DNA from: Alphaproteobacteria bacterium
GTDB lineage: Bacteria; Pseudomonadota; Alphaproteobacteria; RF32; CAG-239
NCBI GenBank assembly: GCA_900767645.1
Contig: CAAFZY010000013.1
Location: forward strand, 1-56,806
DNA length: 56,806 nucleotides
Direction: 5' to 3'
The position numbers and the translations under genes are program-made. Numbering within the stretch: the first letter of the stretch is position 1; the number at the start of each line of letters is the position of its first letter. The notes beneath the pieces are model-generated. The model did no database searches. It was not told where the DNA came from and saw nothing but the letters and a program-made list of their open reading frames with translations. Positions 1 through 6,593 of this stretch are shown here, piece after piece.

Positions 1-713
1 ATTTCCGCAACGGTTAAATCTTTAAGACACTTGCGGTCAGATTCGCAATAAGCATCTCCCCATACCGAATTAGCCTCGCCGGCAGCTTCTCCTTTAACGG
101 TTTGAAACTTGGTTCGCCAAAGTTGGCCTCTTTGGGCTTTGGCGATATTAAACAAATTCATACATGCATCTTTTTTCCCTTTGTTGAGATAGAATAGAAA
201 TTCAAAGTGATAATCACCGTCACCAATCGTATAGTTTTGTATGTACATGGCGGTGTTAAATGCGTCATAAACAGCATAAACACTGTTTTCTCGTATCATT
301 TCTTTGGGAATAATATTAAGCTTTGTAAGTATTGGTATCATATTTGCGGAAATACTTGTTTTTGAACGCTTAAACTCGCCCATATGAATGTTGACGTAGT
401 CCAAAATCGAGCTGATTTGTTCCGCCTGTTTGTTGAGCTTGTACTTCATCATCGCCTTACTGTAACCGGCAATCGCCCCGACCGATAGTACCCCGATGAT
501 AGCAAGTACGCCGAGCATTTCGACCATGCTGCGCCCTGCACACAAGCTGTCACACTCCGACTTGATCGGAGTGTCCAGGTCAAATAAAGAAGCAAATTTT
601 TTCCACCTGGATATTCGGGTCAAGCCCGAATATGACAATATAGAGGTGGACTGTGGCTTTCCGTTGGAGTGTGACGGCGTTGGGTGTAAAAAGCGGCTAA
701 AATATGATTTCAT
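1..713 (-). CDS. Type IV pilin-like / pseudopilin protein with extended leader (3' end cut by window)
   Basis: The protein has a class III signal: G at -1, then RSMVEMLG with Glu at +5 and a hydrophobic helix (VLAIIGVLSVGAIAGYS), so a prepilin peptidase would process it and it would assemble through its N-terminal helix. It closely matches the second pilin gene at 26170-26775, including the YC...CL..LT C-terminal region, so only about 15 residues are missing at the window edge. The start at 713 follows GAGGAG by 9 nt. Compared with its paralogue (leader MKSENG) the leader is about 60 residues, because roughly 160 bp containing palindromes has been inserted in frame between MKS and the processing Gly. 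Whether it makes a pilus, a competence pseudopilus or a secretion pseudopilin cannot be told from the sequence. Confidence 0.8.
   Translation of the reverse strand, partial: MKSYFSRFLHPTPSHSNGKPQSTSILSYSGLTRISRWKKFASLFDLDTPIKSECDSLCAGRSMVEMLGVLAIIGVLSVGAIAGYSKAMMKYKLNKQAEQISSILDYVNIHMGEFKRSKTSISANMIPILTKLNIIPKEMIRENSVYAVYDAFNTAMYIQNYTIGDGDYHFEFLFYLNKGKKDACMNLFNIAKAQRGQLWRTKFQTVKGEAAGEANSVWGDAYCESDRKCLKDLTVAE
549..675. mobile_element. Palindromic repetitive element inserted in frame in a pilin gene
   Basis: The unit is bounded by a perfect 10-bp inverted repeat (GTCACACTCC at 549-558, GGAGTGTGAC at 666-675). Inside it are two perfect 9-bp hairpins (552-574 and 611-633) and a CCACCT/AGGTGG pair (603-608 with 644-649). 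Alignment of the two pilin genes shows this material is absent from the paralogue and keeps the frame open. The behaviour resembles Rickettsia palindromic elements, which also insert in frame in coding genes; the relationship is by analogy, not by sequence match. Confidence 0.65.
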
Positions 714-717
714 AGCT

Positions 718-753
718 AAAATCTCCTCAAAAAGTTGGTTTTGAAAAGATTTT
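718..753 (-). promoter_or_regulatory. Candidate fourU-type RNA thermometer over the pilin ribosome binding site (copy 1)
   Basis: In the minus-strand transcript AAAATCTTTTCAAAA (739-753) pairs with TTTTGAGGAGATTTT (718-732) around a six-base loop, giving 15 continuous pairs of which two are G-U. The Shine-Dalgarno GAGGAG lies fully inside the stem, and a UUUU run faces AGGA, the defining arrangement of fourU thermometers. The start codon lies 4 nt beyond the stem. The same hairpin is present at the second pilin gene. Confidence 0.6.
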
Positions 754-769
754 AGCTCGCGTTTTTTTT

Positions 770-808
770 TTGCAATATTTACGAGTCCATGTTGTGCATA
801 AGTTGTAT
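770..808 (-). repeat. 39-bp intergenic motif, copy 1
   Basis: On the plus strand it begins TTGCAATATTTACGAGTCC and ends GCATAAGTTGTAT. Near-identical copies lie at 26833-26871 and 40630-40668, and its last 15 bases recur at 56586-56600. On the minus strand it contains TTATGCACA, which fits the general DnaA-box pattern TTATNCACA, but this may be chance. All copies lie between genes and point the same way. Confidence 0.75.
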
Positions 809-809
809 G

Positions 810-3209
810 TTATTTCAAGAATCCGTATTTATAAACTTTAGAAGCTATTTTAGAGGCCAAAACCTTTTGCGCCTGACGCAAACTGCCGATTAAAGCCATA
901 TACTGTGCATCAGCACTATCTTTATTCATCTTGCCGTTTTTATCTCGCCCCTGAAAATAAGCGCGGATATCATAAAAACTTGCGTTTGGATTAGCCTGTG
1001 GCTGCTCGTGATAATATTTCCACAAAGCCTTGCCGACGGCAAACACGGCTTGTGCTTCTGCCGAAAATTCAATTTGCTTATCTTTGATATAATCGCTCAT
1101 AAAATGGCTGGCAAAAACATCTTTTGCGTCAACCTCTTGTTCGCTAAACGGTATCCAATGATTTATTCCCTGCTCGCTACTGATACGATTTTGCCCGTGA
1201 AAAAGCGTAAAAGCCAAACAATCCGCTTGAAACTCCATATCTTCTTTCCATCCGTCATTTGGATATAAAAATTGGTCGCGGTCATTCAGCCAATTTGCTT
1301 CTATACAATGCCGAACAGAGAAATAAATACAATATTTAAGCAAATTATATTTATTTAAGATTCTATGAATATCGCCATTTGATAAAACATTTTTGTATCC
1401 AATGACAATTCTATTGTTATGTTGAAAGTCGTTGCATTTTATATTGATGAAACCAATTTCTGTATCGCTATGTTCAGTGTTTTCAATCCAATTATTTATA
1501 AGATATATATTGCTTTCAATAAACAATTTCTTCTTACCTATAAAAGTCGACATTTTATCATAAACATCAGTTTCTGTATCTTGAATTTTTTCTTGTTCTG
1601 CCGTATTCCAAATCATAAAACCAATCGGAAATTGCCCTTTTACATTATCAAAAGTCTCTGCAGGAACAACAAACATTTTTTCTAATCTTGCCGTAAATAT
1701 ATCGCGAAATTTTGAAAAATTACTGGACTGTATCATTTTCAATTTAGAAAATTCTCCAATTATACAACCGTTAATTTCTTTATAAATGCGAATAAAAAAT
1801 TGAGCAAATAACTCTCGTGATGCTTTGCCTAGACAGTTTGTGTACTTCATATATGTATTGTTATTTAATGAAACGCCTGCTTTATTATTCTTATTAGCAT
1901 TATTTACCAATCCACATTCCGCATACGGCGGATTGATATAAATCACTAATTTTTTCCTTTTTTGCGGATTATTCAAAATTTCCAGCAAACCTTCCGGACA
2001 CTTATCCGCAAAATCATCATTTAAAAAATCCATCTGAAAAACATGACTTTCCAACAGATTCGCCCCGTTTTTTATACGGTCTTTCATCACATCGACATCG
2101 GCTTTATCCAAAGTGCTCGCCCAAACATTATATTTATTGGTCAAACCTGCCAAAAGGTTTCCGGTTCCGGCACAGCAATCCCATATATAATACTCATCTT
2201 GCCAATTTTCGCCCAAAACATCTTCCAAATATTTCTGACTAAGCTCTACCCACTTTTGCGGCGTAAAAAAAGAACCTTTGCGCTCGCGCACATCTTGCGG
2301 AACCAACAAATCACGTCTTTCTATAATATAATTCCAAAACTCTTTGCGCGGCGGACGTTCATAAATACTCCAAAACCGCCGATACGCGCTTTGTCCGTCA
2401 TTAAACATTACCTGTGTGGCATCTTGCAAACCCAGCTCGTCTTTATCCTTGCGGTACATCAAATATAAATTTTGTTTTAGCAGCACAAACAAACTGTTTT
2501 TTATGGATTCATTATCTTTAGAAAGCAAATCAGCCAAATAAAAATCCGCATCTATAATTCCCTGCTTTTTTGCCTTTTCCCAATCTATCTGAATAGTCGG
2601 CTTTACATCTTGCAGCCACTTGAAATACACCGTTACAAAGTTGTTTTTGGTAATAATGATTTTAGAAACGCCAACCCGGCCCAACACAAAATTATTTTTA
2701 ATAAAACTTTTCAGTTCCTTATCATCTTTATCATAATAAAACAGCTGCGACTTACGTTCCAATTCATCTTTAACCAAATTATATAGTTGCCGAAACTCTT
2801 TCGTTTCATGATTAGATGAAGTTACTGTCCAGTCAAAATCGTTTTGAGTAAAAACTTCTGAAACCACATTATATTGCACAAAGGCCATTTTTTCAGCGTC
2901 AAAGGCTCCTAAAAACACCGGAGGCAAATGTTTTTCATAGGTTTTAGCCTTGCCTATGGTCATAATCAGTTGCACAAAAGCCTCATAAATATCTTGCTTG
3001 TTGCCGCGCTTGGCTTCCGCCCATAATAAAGATTGCGTAATTTGCGTTTCATCAAACAATTCAGCTTGTTTGCCGCCGGATTTATCGGTAATTTTGGCAA
3101 TGCAAAAATCAATATTGCCGATTATTTTAGTATTGTCATAACTGCTGAAATAATCATTTGCGACTTTGTTTTTTAATTCTTCTTCACGTAAGGTATTTGA
3201 ATATGCCAT
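810..3209 (-). CDS. Type IIG restriction-modification enzyme (fused nuclease and N6-adenine DNA methyltransferase)
   Basis: The 799-residue protein has an N-terminal PD-(D/E)xK-like signature (Asp34, then Glu65-Ala-Lys67 in LLWAEAKRG) and a C-terminal adenine methyltransferase. Motif I is near residues 344-350 (DCCAGTG) and the catalytic NPPY is at 426-429. This order, with a long C-terminal part that could read the DNA target, fits type IIG enzymes that cut and methylate from one chain. No separate endonuclease gene is adjacent. I start at MAYSNTL (3209) because the frame upstream encodes a phage Ash-like peptide rather than enzyme sequence, though that peptide is fused in frame and a longer product is possible. 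The position beside a tRNA-Ser array suggests arrival on a mobile element. Confidence 0.8.
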   Translation of the reverse strand: MAYSNTLREEELKNKVANDYFSSYDNTKIIGNIDFCIAKITDKSGGKQAELFDETQITQSLLWAEAKRGNKQDIYEAFVQLIMTIGKAKTYEKHLPPVFLGAFDAEKMAFVQYNVVSEVFTQNDFDWTVTSSNHETKEFRQLYNLVKDELERKSQLFYYDKDDKELKSFIKNNFVLGRVGVSKIIITKNNFVTVYFKWLQDVKPTIQIDWEKAKKQGIIDADFYLADLLSKDNESIKNSLFVLLKQNLYLMYRKDKDELGLQDATQVMFNDGQSAYRRFWSIYERPPRKEFWNYIIERRDLLVPQDVRERKGSFFTPQKWVELSQKYLEDVLGENWQDEYYIWDCCAGTGNLLAGLTNKYNVWASTLDKADVDVMKDRIKNGANLLESHVFQMDFLNDDFADKCPEGLLEILNNPQKRKKLVIYINPPYAECGLVNNANKNNKAGVSLNNNTYMKYTNCLGKASRELFAQFFIRIYKEINGCIIGEFSKLKMIQSSNFSKFRDIFTARLEKMFVVPAETFDNVKGQFPIGFMIWNTAEQEKIQDTETDVYDKMSTFIGKKKLFIESNIYLINNWIENTEHSDTEIGFINIKCNDFQHNNRIVIGYKNVLSNGDIHRILNKYNLLKYCIYFSVRHCIEANWLNDRDQFLYPNDGWKEDMEFQADCLAFTLFHGQNRISSEQGINHWIPFSEQEVDAKDVFASHFMSDYIKDKQIEFSAEAQAVFAVGKALWKYYHEQPQANPNASFYDIRAYFQGRDKNGKMNKDSADAQYMALIGSLRQAQKVLASKIASKVYKYGFLK

Positions 3210-3392
3210 AGTTTTTCCAACAAAAAAAGCCGCTTGATGAGAGCGACTGGAAGTTGGAAACCACACGAAGTTGGTGCGACATATTAACTGTATTGCATAC
3301 AGTGTATTTTGTCGCCTTCCAGTCATAAACCAGAAGGCGTACAGTTTATCGTCGTGAAGACGCTTCGTGAGAGGTTTCCACACCTCAGACAA
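3210..3392 (-). promoter_or_regulatory. Phage Ash-like leader region upstream of the restriction-modification gene
   Basis: Read on the minus strand this region is open in frame with the enzyme and encodes a peptide with the segments FVWFPTSSRSHQAAFFVGKTM, cut here by description: FVWF, then SSRSHQAAFF, then VGKTM. I recognise this as similar to the short Ash/Icd-like reading frames found in P4-type satellites and in front of many phage-borne genes. The DNA holds inverted repeats (ACTGGAAG with CTTCCAGT; GTATGCAATAC), so it may act as a structured leader. The assignment rests on memory of the family, not on a search. Confidence 0.45.
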
Positions 3393-3476
3393 GTTATCAA
3401 CTTATCCGAACAAATGTTATTAAACAAACTGATATAATGCAAGCAAAATTAAATGATAATTTTTTAACAAAAGTTC

Positions 3477-3505
3477 TTGACCTTTGAAAGACGATAGTGT
3501 AAACA
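3477..3505 (+). promoter_or_regulatory. Promoter of the tRNA-Ser array
   Basis: A TTGACC -35 box and a TAAACA -10 box are separated by 17 bp and end 14 bp before the first tRNA-like unit at 3520. The spacing fits a strong housekeeping promoter, so the degenerate first copy is probably transcribed. Confidence 0.5.
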
Positions 3506-3519
3506 TCACTTCAAGCTAT

Positions 3520-3618
3520 GGAGAGATGGCAGAGCGGTTTAATGCAGCGGTCTTGGAATCGCAGATGGCCAAAGGCCCAAACCGTCGAGGAAAAACACGA
3601 AGTGTTTTTGACGGTTTT
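3520..3618 (+). pseudogene. Degenerate tRNA-Ser-like unit A (5' half plus terminator-like hairpin)
   Basis: Positions 3520-3558 repeat the acceptor, D-arm and anticodon-arm 5' side of the intact tRNA-Ser, but the loop reads CTTGGAA (a GGA anticodon) and is followed by about 21 extra bases with a GGCC-AAA-GGCC hairpin (3567-3577). The 3' half of a tRNA is missing. Instead there is a long hairpin (AAACCGTC 3579-3586 with GACGGTTT 3610-3617, inner AAAAACAC/GTGTTTTT) ending in four T. It could be a decayed tRNA gene or a tRNA-derived small RNA. Confidence 0.55.
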
Positions 3619-3652
3619 CATCTTGAAAAGTGGTGCGAACAAAGATTATTAT

Positions 3653-3742
3653 GGAGAGATGGCAGAGCGGTTTAATGCAGCGGTCTTGAAAACCGTCGTG
3701 GGCGCGAGCCCACCGGGAGTTCGAATCTCCCTCTCTCCGCCA
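3653..3742 (+). tRNA. tRNA-Ser (anticodon UGA)
   Basis: A complete class II tRNA with GGAGAGA/TCTCTCC acceptor stem, the anticodon arm GCGGT-CTTGAAA-ACCGT (anticodon TGA), a long variable arm (GTGGGCGCGAGCCCAC), the T-loop GTTCGAATC and an encoded CCA end. A short hairpin terminator follows. It is the only intact unit of a three-copy array. Confidence 0.95.
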
Positions 3743-3748
3743 ATTAAG

Positions 3749-3775
3749 AAAGAGGACGCAGTTCCTCTTTTTTTT
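3749..3775 (+). terminator. Rho-independent terminator after tRNA-Ser
   Basis: AAGAGG and CCTCTT pair around an eight-base loop and are followed by a run of T. The same terminator is repeated after unit C at 3897. Confidence 0.75.
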
Positions 3776-3787
3776 AGTTTTAAAACC

Positions 3788-3890
3788 GAGAGCGGTTTAA
3801 TGCTTGTGGTCTTGGAATCGGAGATGACCAAAGGTCCAAACCGTCGTGGGCGCGAGCCCACCGGGAGTTCGAATCTCCCTCTCTCCGCCA
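3788..3890 (+). pseudogene. Degenerate tRNA-Ser-like unit C (5' truncated)
   Basis: The 3' half (variable arm, T arm, acceptor 3' strand, CCA) is identical to the intact tRNA-Ser, but the 5' acceptor strand is missing. The anticodon region resembles unit A: CTTGGAA followed by an extra hairpin, here GACC-AAA-GGTC (3826-3836). Compared with unit A the stem has changed on both sides and pairing is kept. It lacks a complete acceptor stem and should not be a working tRNA. Confidence 0.6.
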
Positions 3891-3896
3891 ATTAAG

Positions 3897-3922
3897 AAAG
3901 AGGACGCAGTTCCTCTTTTTTT
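3897..3922 (+). terminator. Rho-independent terminator after tRNA-like unit C
   Basis: This is a direct repeat of the terminator at 3749, with AAGAGG/CCTCTT and seven T. About 110 bp, from the tRNA 3' half through this terminator and the following TTTTAAAACCGAGAG, is duplicated in tandem. Confidence 0.7.
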
Positions 3923-4066
3923 AGTTTTAAAACCGAGAGTTTGATATGTATTAATGCGCTGATAAAAAATTCAGCGATTCGTTTTATGATTTGCGTAAAA
4001 TTTTTGTTGCAAACAGATGGGCGTTTAAGTTAAATAATTGTATTGCTAACAAATATTGAGGTTGAA

Positions 4067-4897
4067 ATGGCTAATAAACTTATTCCGATGGCAATTTGCT
4101 ATGATTTTGACGGTACGCTCTCTCCGGGGAATATGCAAGAATATGGTTTTGTTAAAAAATTGGGTATTACGCCTGAAGAATTTTGGAATACGGCTAACGG
4201 ATTGGCAAAGCGAGAAAAAGCCGATGATATTTTAGCATACATGAAAGTGACTATTGACGAGTCGCACAAACGCAATTTGCCGATTACACGTGAAGATTTT
4301 ATGCAGTACGGCAAAAGTATTAAGCTTTTTAAGGGCGTGGAAGAGTGGTTTGACTGCATTAACCATTATGCAAAAGAGCATGGTGTTAAAATGGAACATT
4401 ACATAATTTCTTCCGGCTTGAAAGAAATGCTTGAAGGAACGCAGATTGCCGGCAAGTTTACGGAAATTTTCGCCTCATCGTTTTTGTATGATGAAAACGG
4501 AGCGGCAGTGTGGCCGGCGATTGCTTTAAATTATACGTCCAAGACACAATTTTTATTCCGTATTAACAAAGGTTGCTTAGATGTTACCGATACTGAAGGG
4601 GTTAATCGTCATATTGACAAGGCTTGCCGTCCGATGCCGTTTGAAAATATGATTTATATCGGCGACGGCAGTACCGATATTCCGTGTATGGCTATGCTGA
4701 ACAAAGCGGGCGGGCACACATTGGCTGTTTATAAAACCGGTGGCAAAGAGCGGGCGGCACGCCTAAATCGCGACGGTAGGGCGCACATGGTGGCACCGGC
4801 GGATTATTCCGAAGGCAAGGCGGTTGACAAGTTTGTTAAAGCGGTAATTGACTGCGTGGTGGCAAACAATAAAATAAAAAACATTCGCGCTTTGTAA
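4067..4897 (+). CDS. HAD-superfamily phosphatase (phosphoserine phosphatase-like)
   Basis: The 276-residue protein begins with the HAD motif I DFDGTLSPG, has a Ser in ISSG typical of motif II, and the acidic motif III/IV GDGSTDIPC near the C-terminus. These form the aspartyl-phosphate active site and Mg2+ site of HAD hydrolases, and the overall pattern is like SerB/MtnX-type small-molecule phosphatases. The substrate cannot be told. GAGG lies just before the ATG at 4067, so I prefer it to the TTG at 4043. It stands alone after the tRNA array and before pagP, and no amino-acid pathway genes are adjacent. Confidence 0.75.
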   Translation: MANKLIPMAICYDFDGTLSPGNMQEYGFVKKLGITPEEFWNTANGLAKREKADDILAYMKVTIDESHKRNLPITREDFMQYGKSIKLFKGVEEWFDCINHYAKEHGVKMEHYIISSGLKEMLEGTQIAGKFTEIFASSFLYDENGAAVWPAIALNYTSKTQFLFRINKGCLDVTDTEGVNRHIDKACRPMPFENMIYIGDGSTDIPCMAMLNKAGGHTLAVYKTGGKERAARLNRDGRAHMVAPADYSEGKAVDKFVKAVIDCVVANNKIKNIRAL

Positions 4898-4985
4898 TAT
4901 TTGTTGTTAAGAGTGGCAAATGAGGCTTGTTTTTTCTAAAAGACGACATATAAGTATTAGCATTGTTGATTTTACGGGTAAAAAA

Positions 4986-5540
4986 ATGTATAAGTTTATT
5001 TGCTTAACAGTAGCTTTGATTGTTTTTTCAGGGGTGGCGTTTGCTTCTGAAACCGAAGGTATGAATTGGACTGAAAAAGCTAAATATAATCTTGCCGAAA
5101 CATGGAAAAGCGGAACTTATGATTTATATGTTCCGCTGTATGCATGGCACAACCGCTTGACTTATGATCAAGAACATATTGACCGCTATAATGAAAATCC
5201 GTGGGGCGCGGGGTTAGGCGTTTCGCGTTTTGATACCGATAATGATTGGCATGCTTTATATGCGATGGCATTTAAAGATTCAAACGGATACGTTGAAACT
5301 ATGTTCGGCTATGCCTTTTTGAAAAATTGGTATTTCGGGACAAATGATGATTTACGAATCGGCGCCGGTTTTACAGCAGGGCTGACTCAAAGGCATGAGT
5401 ATTATTATATTCCGGTGCCTCTGCCGTTGCCGATGGCCGGTATCGGGTATAAAAGGCTTGATATTCAGGCGGCGTATGTTCCCGGAATTAAAAATGACGG
5501 TAATGTGCTGTTTATTTGGACCAAAATCAGCCTTAACTGA
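4986..5540 (+). CDS. pagP: Lipid A palmitoyltransferase PagP
   Basis: The 184-residue protein has a signal peptide (cleavage near AFA-SE) and aligns along its length with enterobacterial PagP, an eight-stranded outer-membrane barrel that moves palmitate from phospholipid to lipid A. Recognisable blocks are YDLYVPLYAWHNRL, with the catalytic His, RYNENPWGAGLG, and LYAMAFKDSNG, with the catalytic Asp-Ser pair. FTAGLTQR and YVPGIKNDGNV follow. I start at 4986, after GGGTAAAAAA, because the signal peptide begins there. PagP is best known in gammaproteobacteria and Bordetella/Legionella, so its presence here points to lipid A remodelling and possibly to transfer. Confidence 0.9.
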   Translation: MYKFICLTVALIVFSGVAFASETEGMNWTEKAKYNLAETWKSGTYDLYVPLYAWHNRLTYDQEHIDRYNENPWGAGLGVSRFDTDNDWHALYAMAFKDSNGYVETMFGYAFLKNWYFGTNDDLRIGAGFTAGLTQRHEYYYIPVPLPLPMAGIGYKRLDIQAAYVPGIKNDGNVLFIWTKISLN

Positions 5541-5545
5541 ATTGA

Positions 5546-5579
5546 AAAACTCCGCTAAATTAAAATCGGCGGAGTTTTT
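5546..5579 (+). terminator. Terminator after pagP
   Basis: AAAACTCCGC and GCGGAGTTTTT form a stem ending in a T run just after the pagP stop. Confidence 0.75.
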
Positions 5580-5605
5580 GCTTGTGAATTTGTTGCATAA
5601 AGCTT

Positions 5606-5634
5606 TTGAAACATAGTTTTAAATTTGCTATCAT
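5606..5634 (+). promoter_or_regulatory. Promoter of kdsA
   Basis: TTGAAA and TATCAT are exactly 17 bp apart and lie 34 bp before the kdsA start, directly after the pagP terminator. Confidence 0.55.
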
Positions 5635-5667
5635 TCGCCAATAAAATAACAACTCATGGAGTAAACA

Positions 5668-6513
5668 ATGGAACAAAAAAATATTAAAATCGGTAAGTTT
5701 GAAATCGGTAACAAGTTGCCGCTTTCGATTATTGCCGGACCGTGCCAGATTGAAAGCCGCGAACATGCAATTATGATTGCCGGCAAAATGGTTGAAATTA
5801 CTAAAAAACTCGGCATTAACTACATTTTTAAGGCCTCGTTTGATAAAGCCAACCGCACCTCAATCAACGGCGCGCGCGGTGTTGGTCTTGAAGAAGGTAT
5901 GCGTACCTTTGCCGAAATTAAAAAATTGTATCCTGATTTGCCGATTGTAACCGATATTCATGAACGCGAGCAATGCCCGATTGTGGCGCAATATGTCGAT
6001 ATGTTGCAAATTCCGGCATTTTTATGTCGTCAGACTGATTTGGTGGTTGCCGCTGCCAAAACCGGCAAAGTTATAAATATTAAAAAAGGTCAGTTTTTGG
6101 CTCCTTGGGATGTAAAAAATTTGGTCAAAAAATCGGTTGATTCCGGCAATGATAATGTTTGTATTACCGAACGTGGAACCAGCTTTGGTTATAATACCTT
6201 AATTACCGATATGCGCGGTTTGCCCGAAATGGCAAAAGAAACCGGATGCCCAATTATTTTTGACGCCACTCACTCGGTACAACAGCCGGGCGGAAACGGC
6301 GCATCAACCGGCGGTCAGCGTGAATATGCTCCGGTTTTGGCGCGCGCCGCGGTTGCCGTCGGTGTTGCCGCCGTGTTTATGGAAACGCATGAAAATCCGG
6401 ATAAAGCTCTTTCCGACGGTCCGAACACAATTTACTTGAGCGATATGGAACGAGTTATTTCTGAACTTATGGCGTATGATAAAATTACCAAAACCATAAT
6501 TCACGATTATTAA
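5668..6513 (+). CDS. kdsA: 3-deoxy-8-phosphooctulonate synthase (KDO-8-P synthase)
   Basis: This 281-residue enzyme condenses phosphoenolpyruvate with arabinose 5-phosphate to make KDO-8-phosphate, the first committed step to the inner core of lipopolysaccharide. The N-terminal IIAGPCQIES carries Cys26, which marks the metal-dependent class; the E. coli class has Asn there. KASFDKANR, the TDIHE block, DATHSVQQPGG and METHENP are the conserved barrel motifs. GGAG precedes the ATG and the gene has its own promoter. It opens the kdsA-recO-parC run; the other KDO genes are not in the window. Confidence 0.95.
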   Translation: MEQKNIKIGKFEIGNKLPLSIIAGPCQIESREHAIMIAGKMVEITKKLGINYIFKASFDKANRTSINGARGVGLEEGMRTFAEIKKLYPDLPIVTDIHEREQCPIVAQYVDMLQIPAFLCRQTDLVVAAAKTGKVINIKKGQFLAPWDVKNLVKKSVDSGNDNVCITERGTSFGYNTLITDMRGLPEMAKETGCPIIFDATHSVQQPGGNGASTGGQREYAPVLARAAVAVGVAAVFMETHENPDKALSDGPNTIYLSDMERVISELMAYDKITKTIIHDY

Positions 6514-6593
6514 TCGGATAATGTTAATTAAGCAGCGCCTCGCAACAAGAACAAAATGTTTTTGCAGCGGGGCGTTGCGATATAAGGTGCAAT

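Larger units (their letters stand above)
718..808 (-). repeat. 91-bp duplicated pilin leader, copy 1
   Basis: This stretch matches 26781-26871 with two mismatches in 91 positions. It spans the fourU-like hairpin, a GC-rich CGCGAGC tract, a long A run and a 39-bp motif that also occurs alone elsewhere. It starts immediately after the stop codon of the upstream methyltransferase gene, so it probably carries the pilin promoter and 5' untranslated region. Confidence 0.85.

Noticed and set aside
770..808. Replication origin, because of a DnaA-box-like TTATGCACA
   Set aside because: Only one box per site, no cluster, no AT-rich unwinding region with further boxes and no dnaA or other origin genes nearby.
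770..808. Sigma-54 promoter in the 39-bp motif
   Set aside because: The GG and GC elements are spaced 13 instead of 10 bases apart.
3649..3891. Minus-strand frame with REIRTPGGLAPTTVFKTAA
   Set aside because: This is the reverse complement of tRNA-Ser, a well-known false protein.
3484..3895. Plus-strand frames through the tRNA-Ser array
   Set aside because: They translate the tRNA copies and have no protein features.
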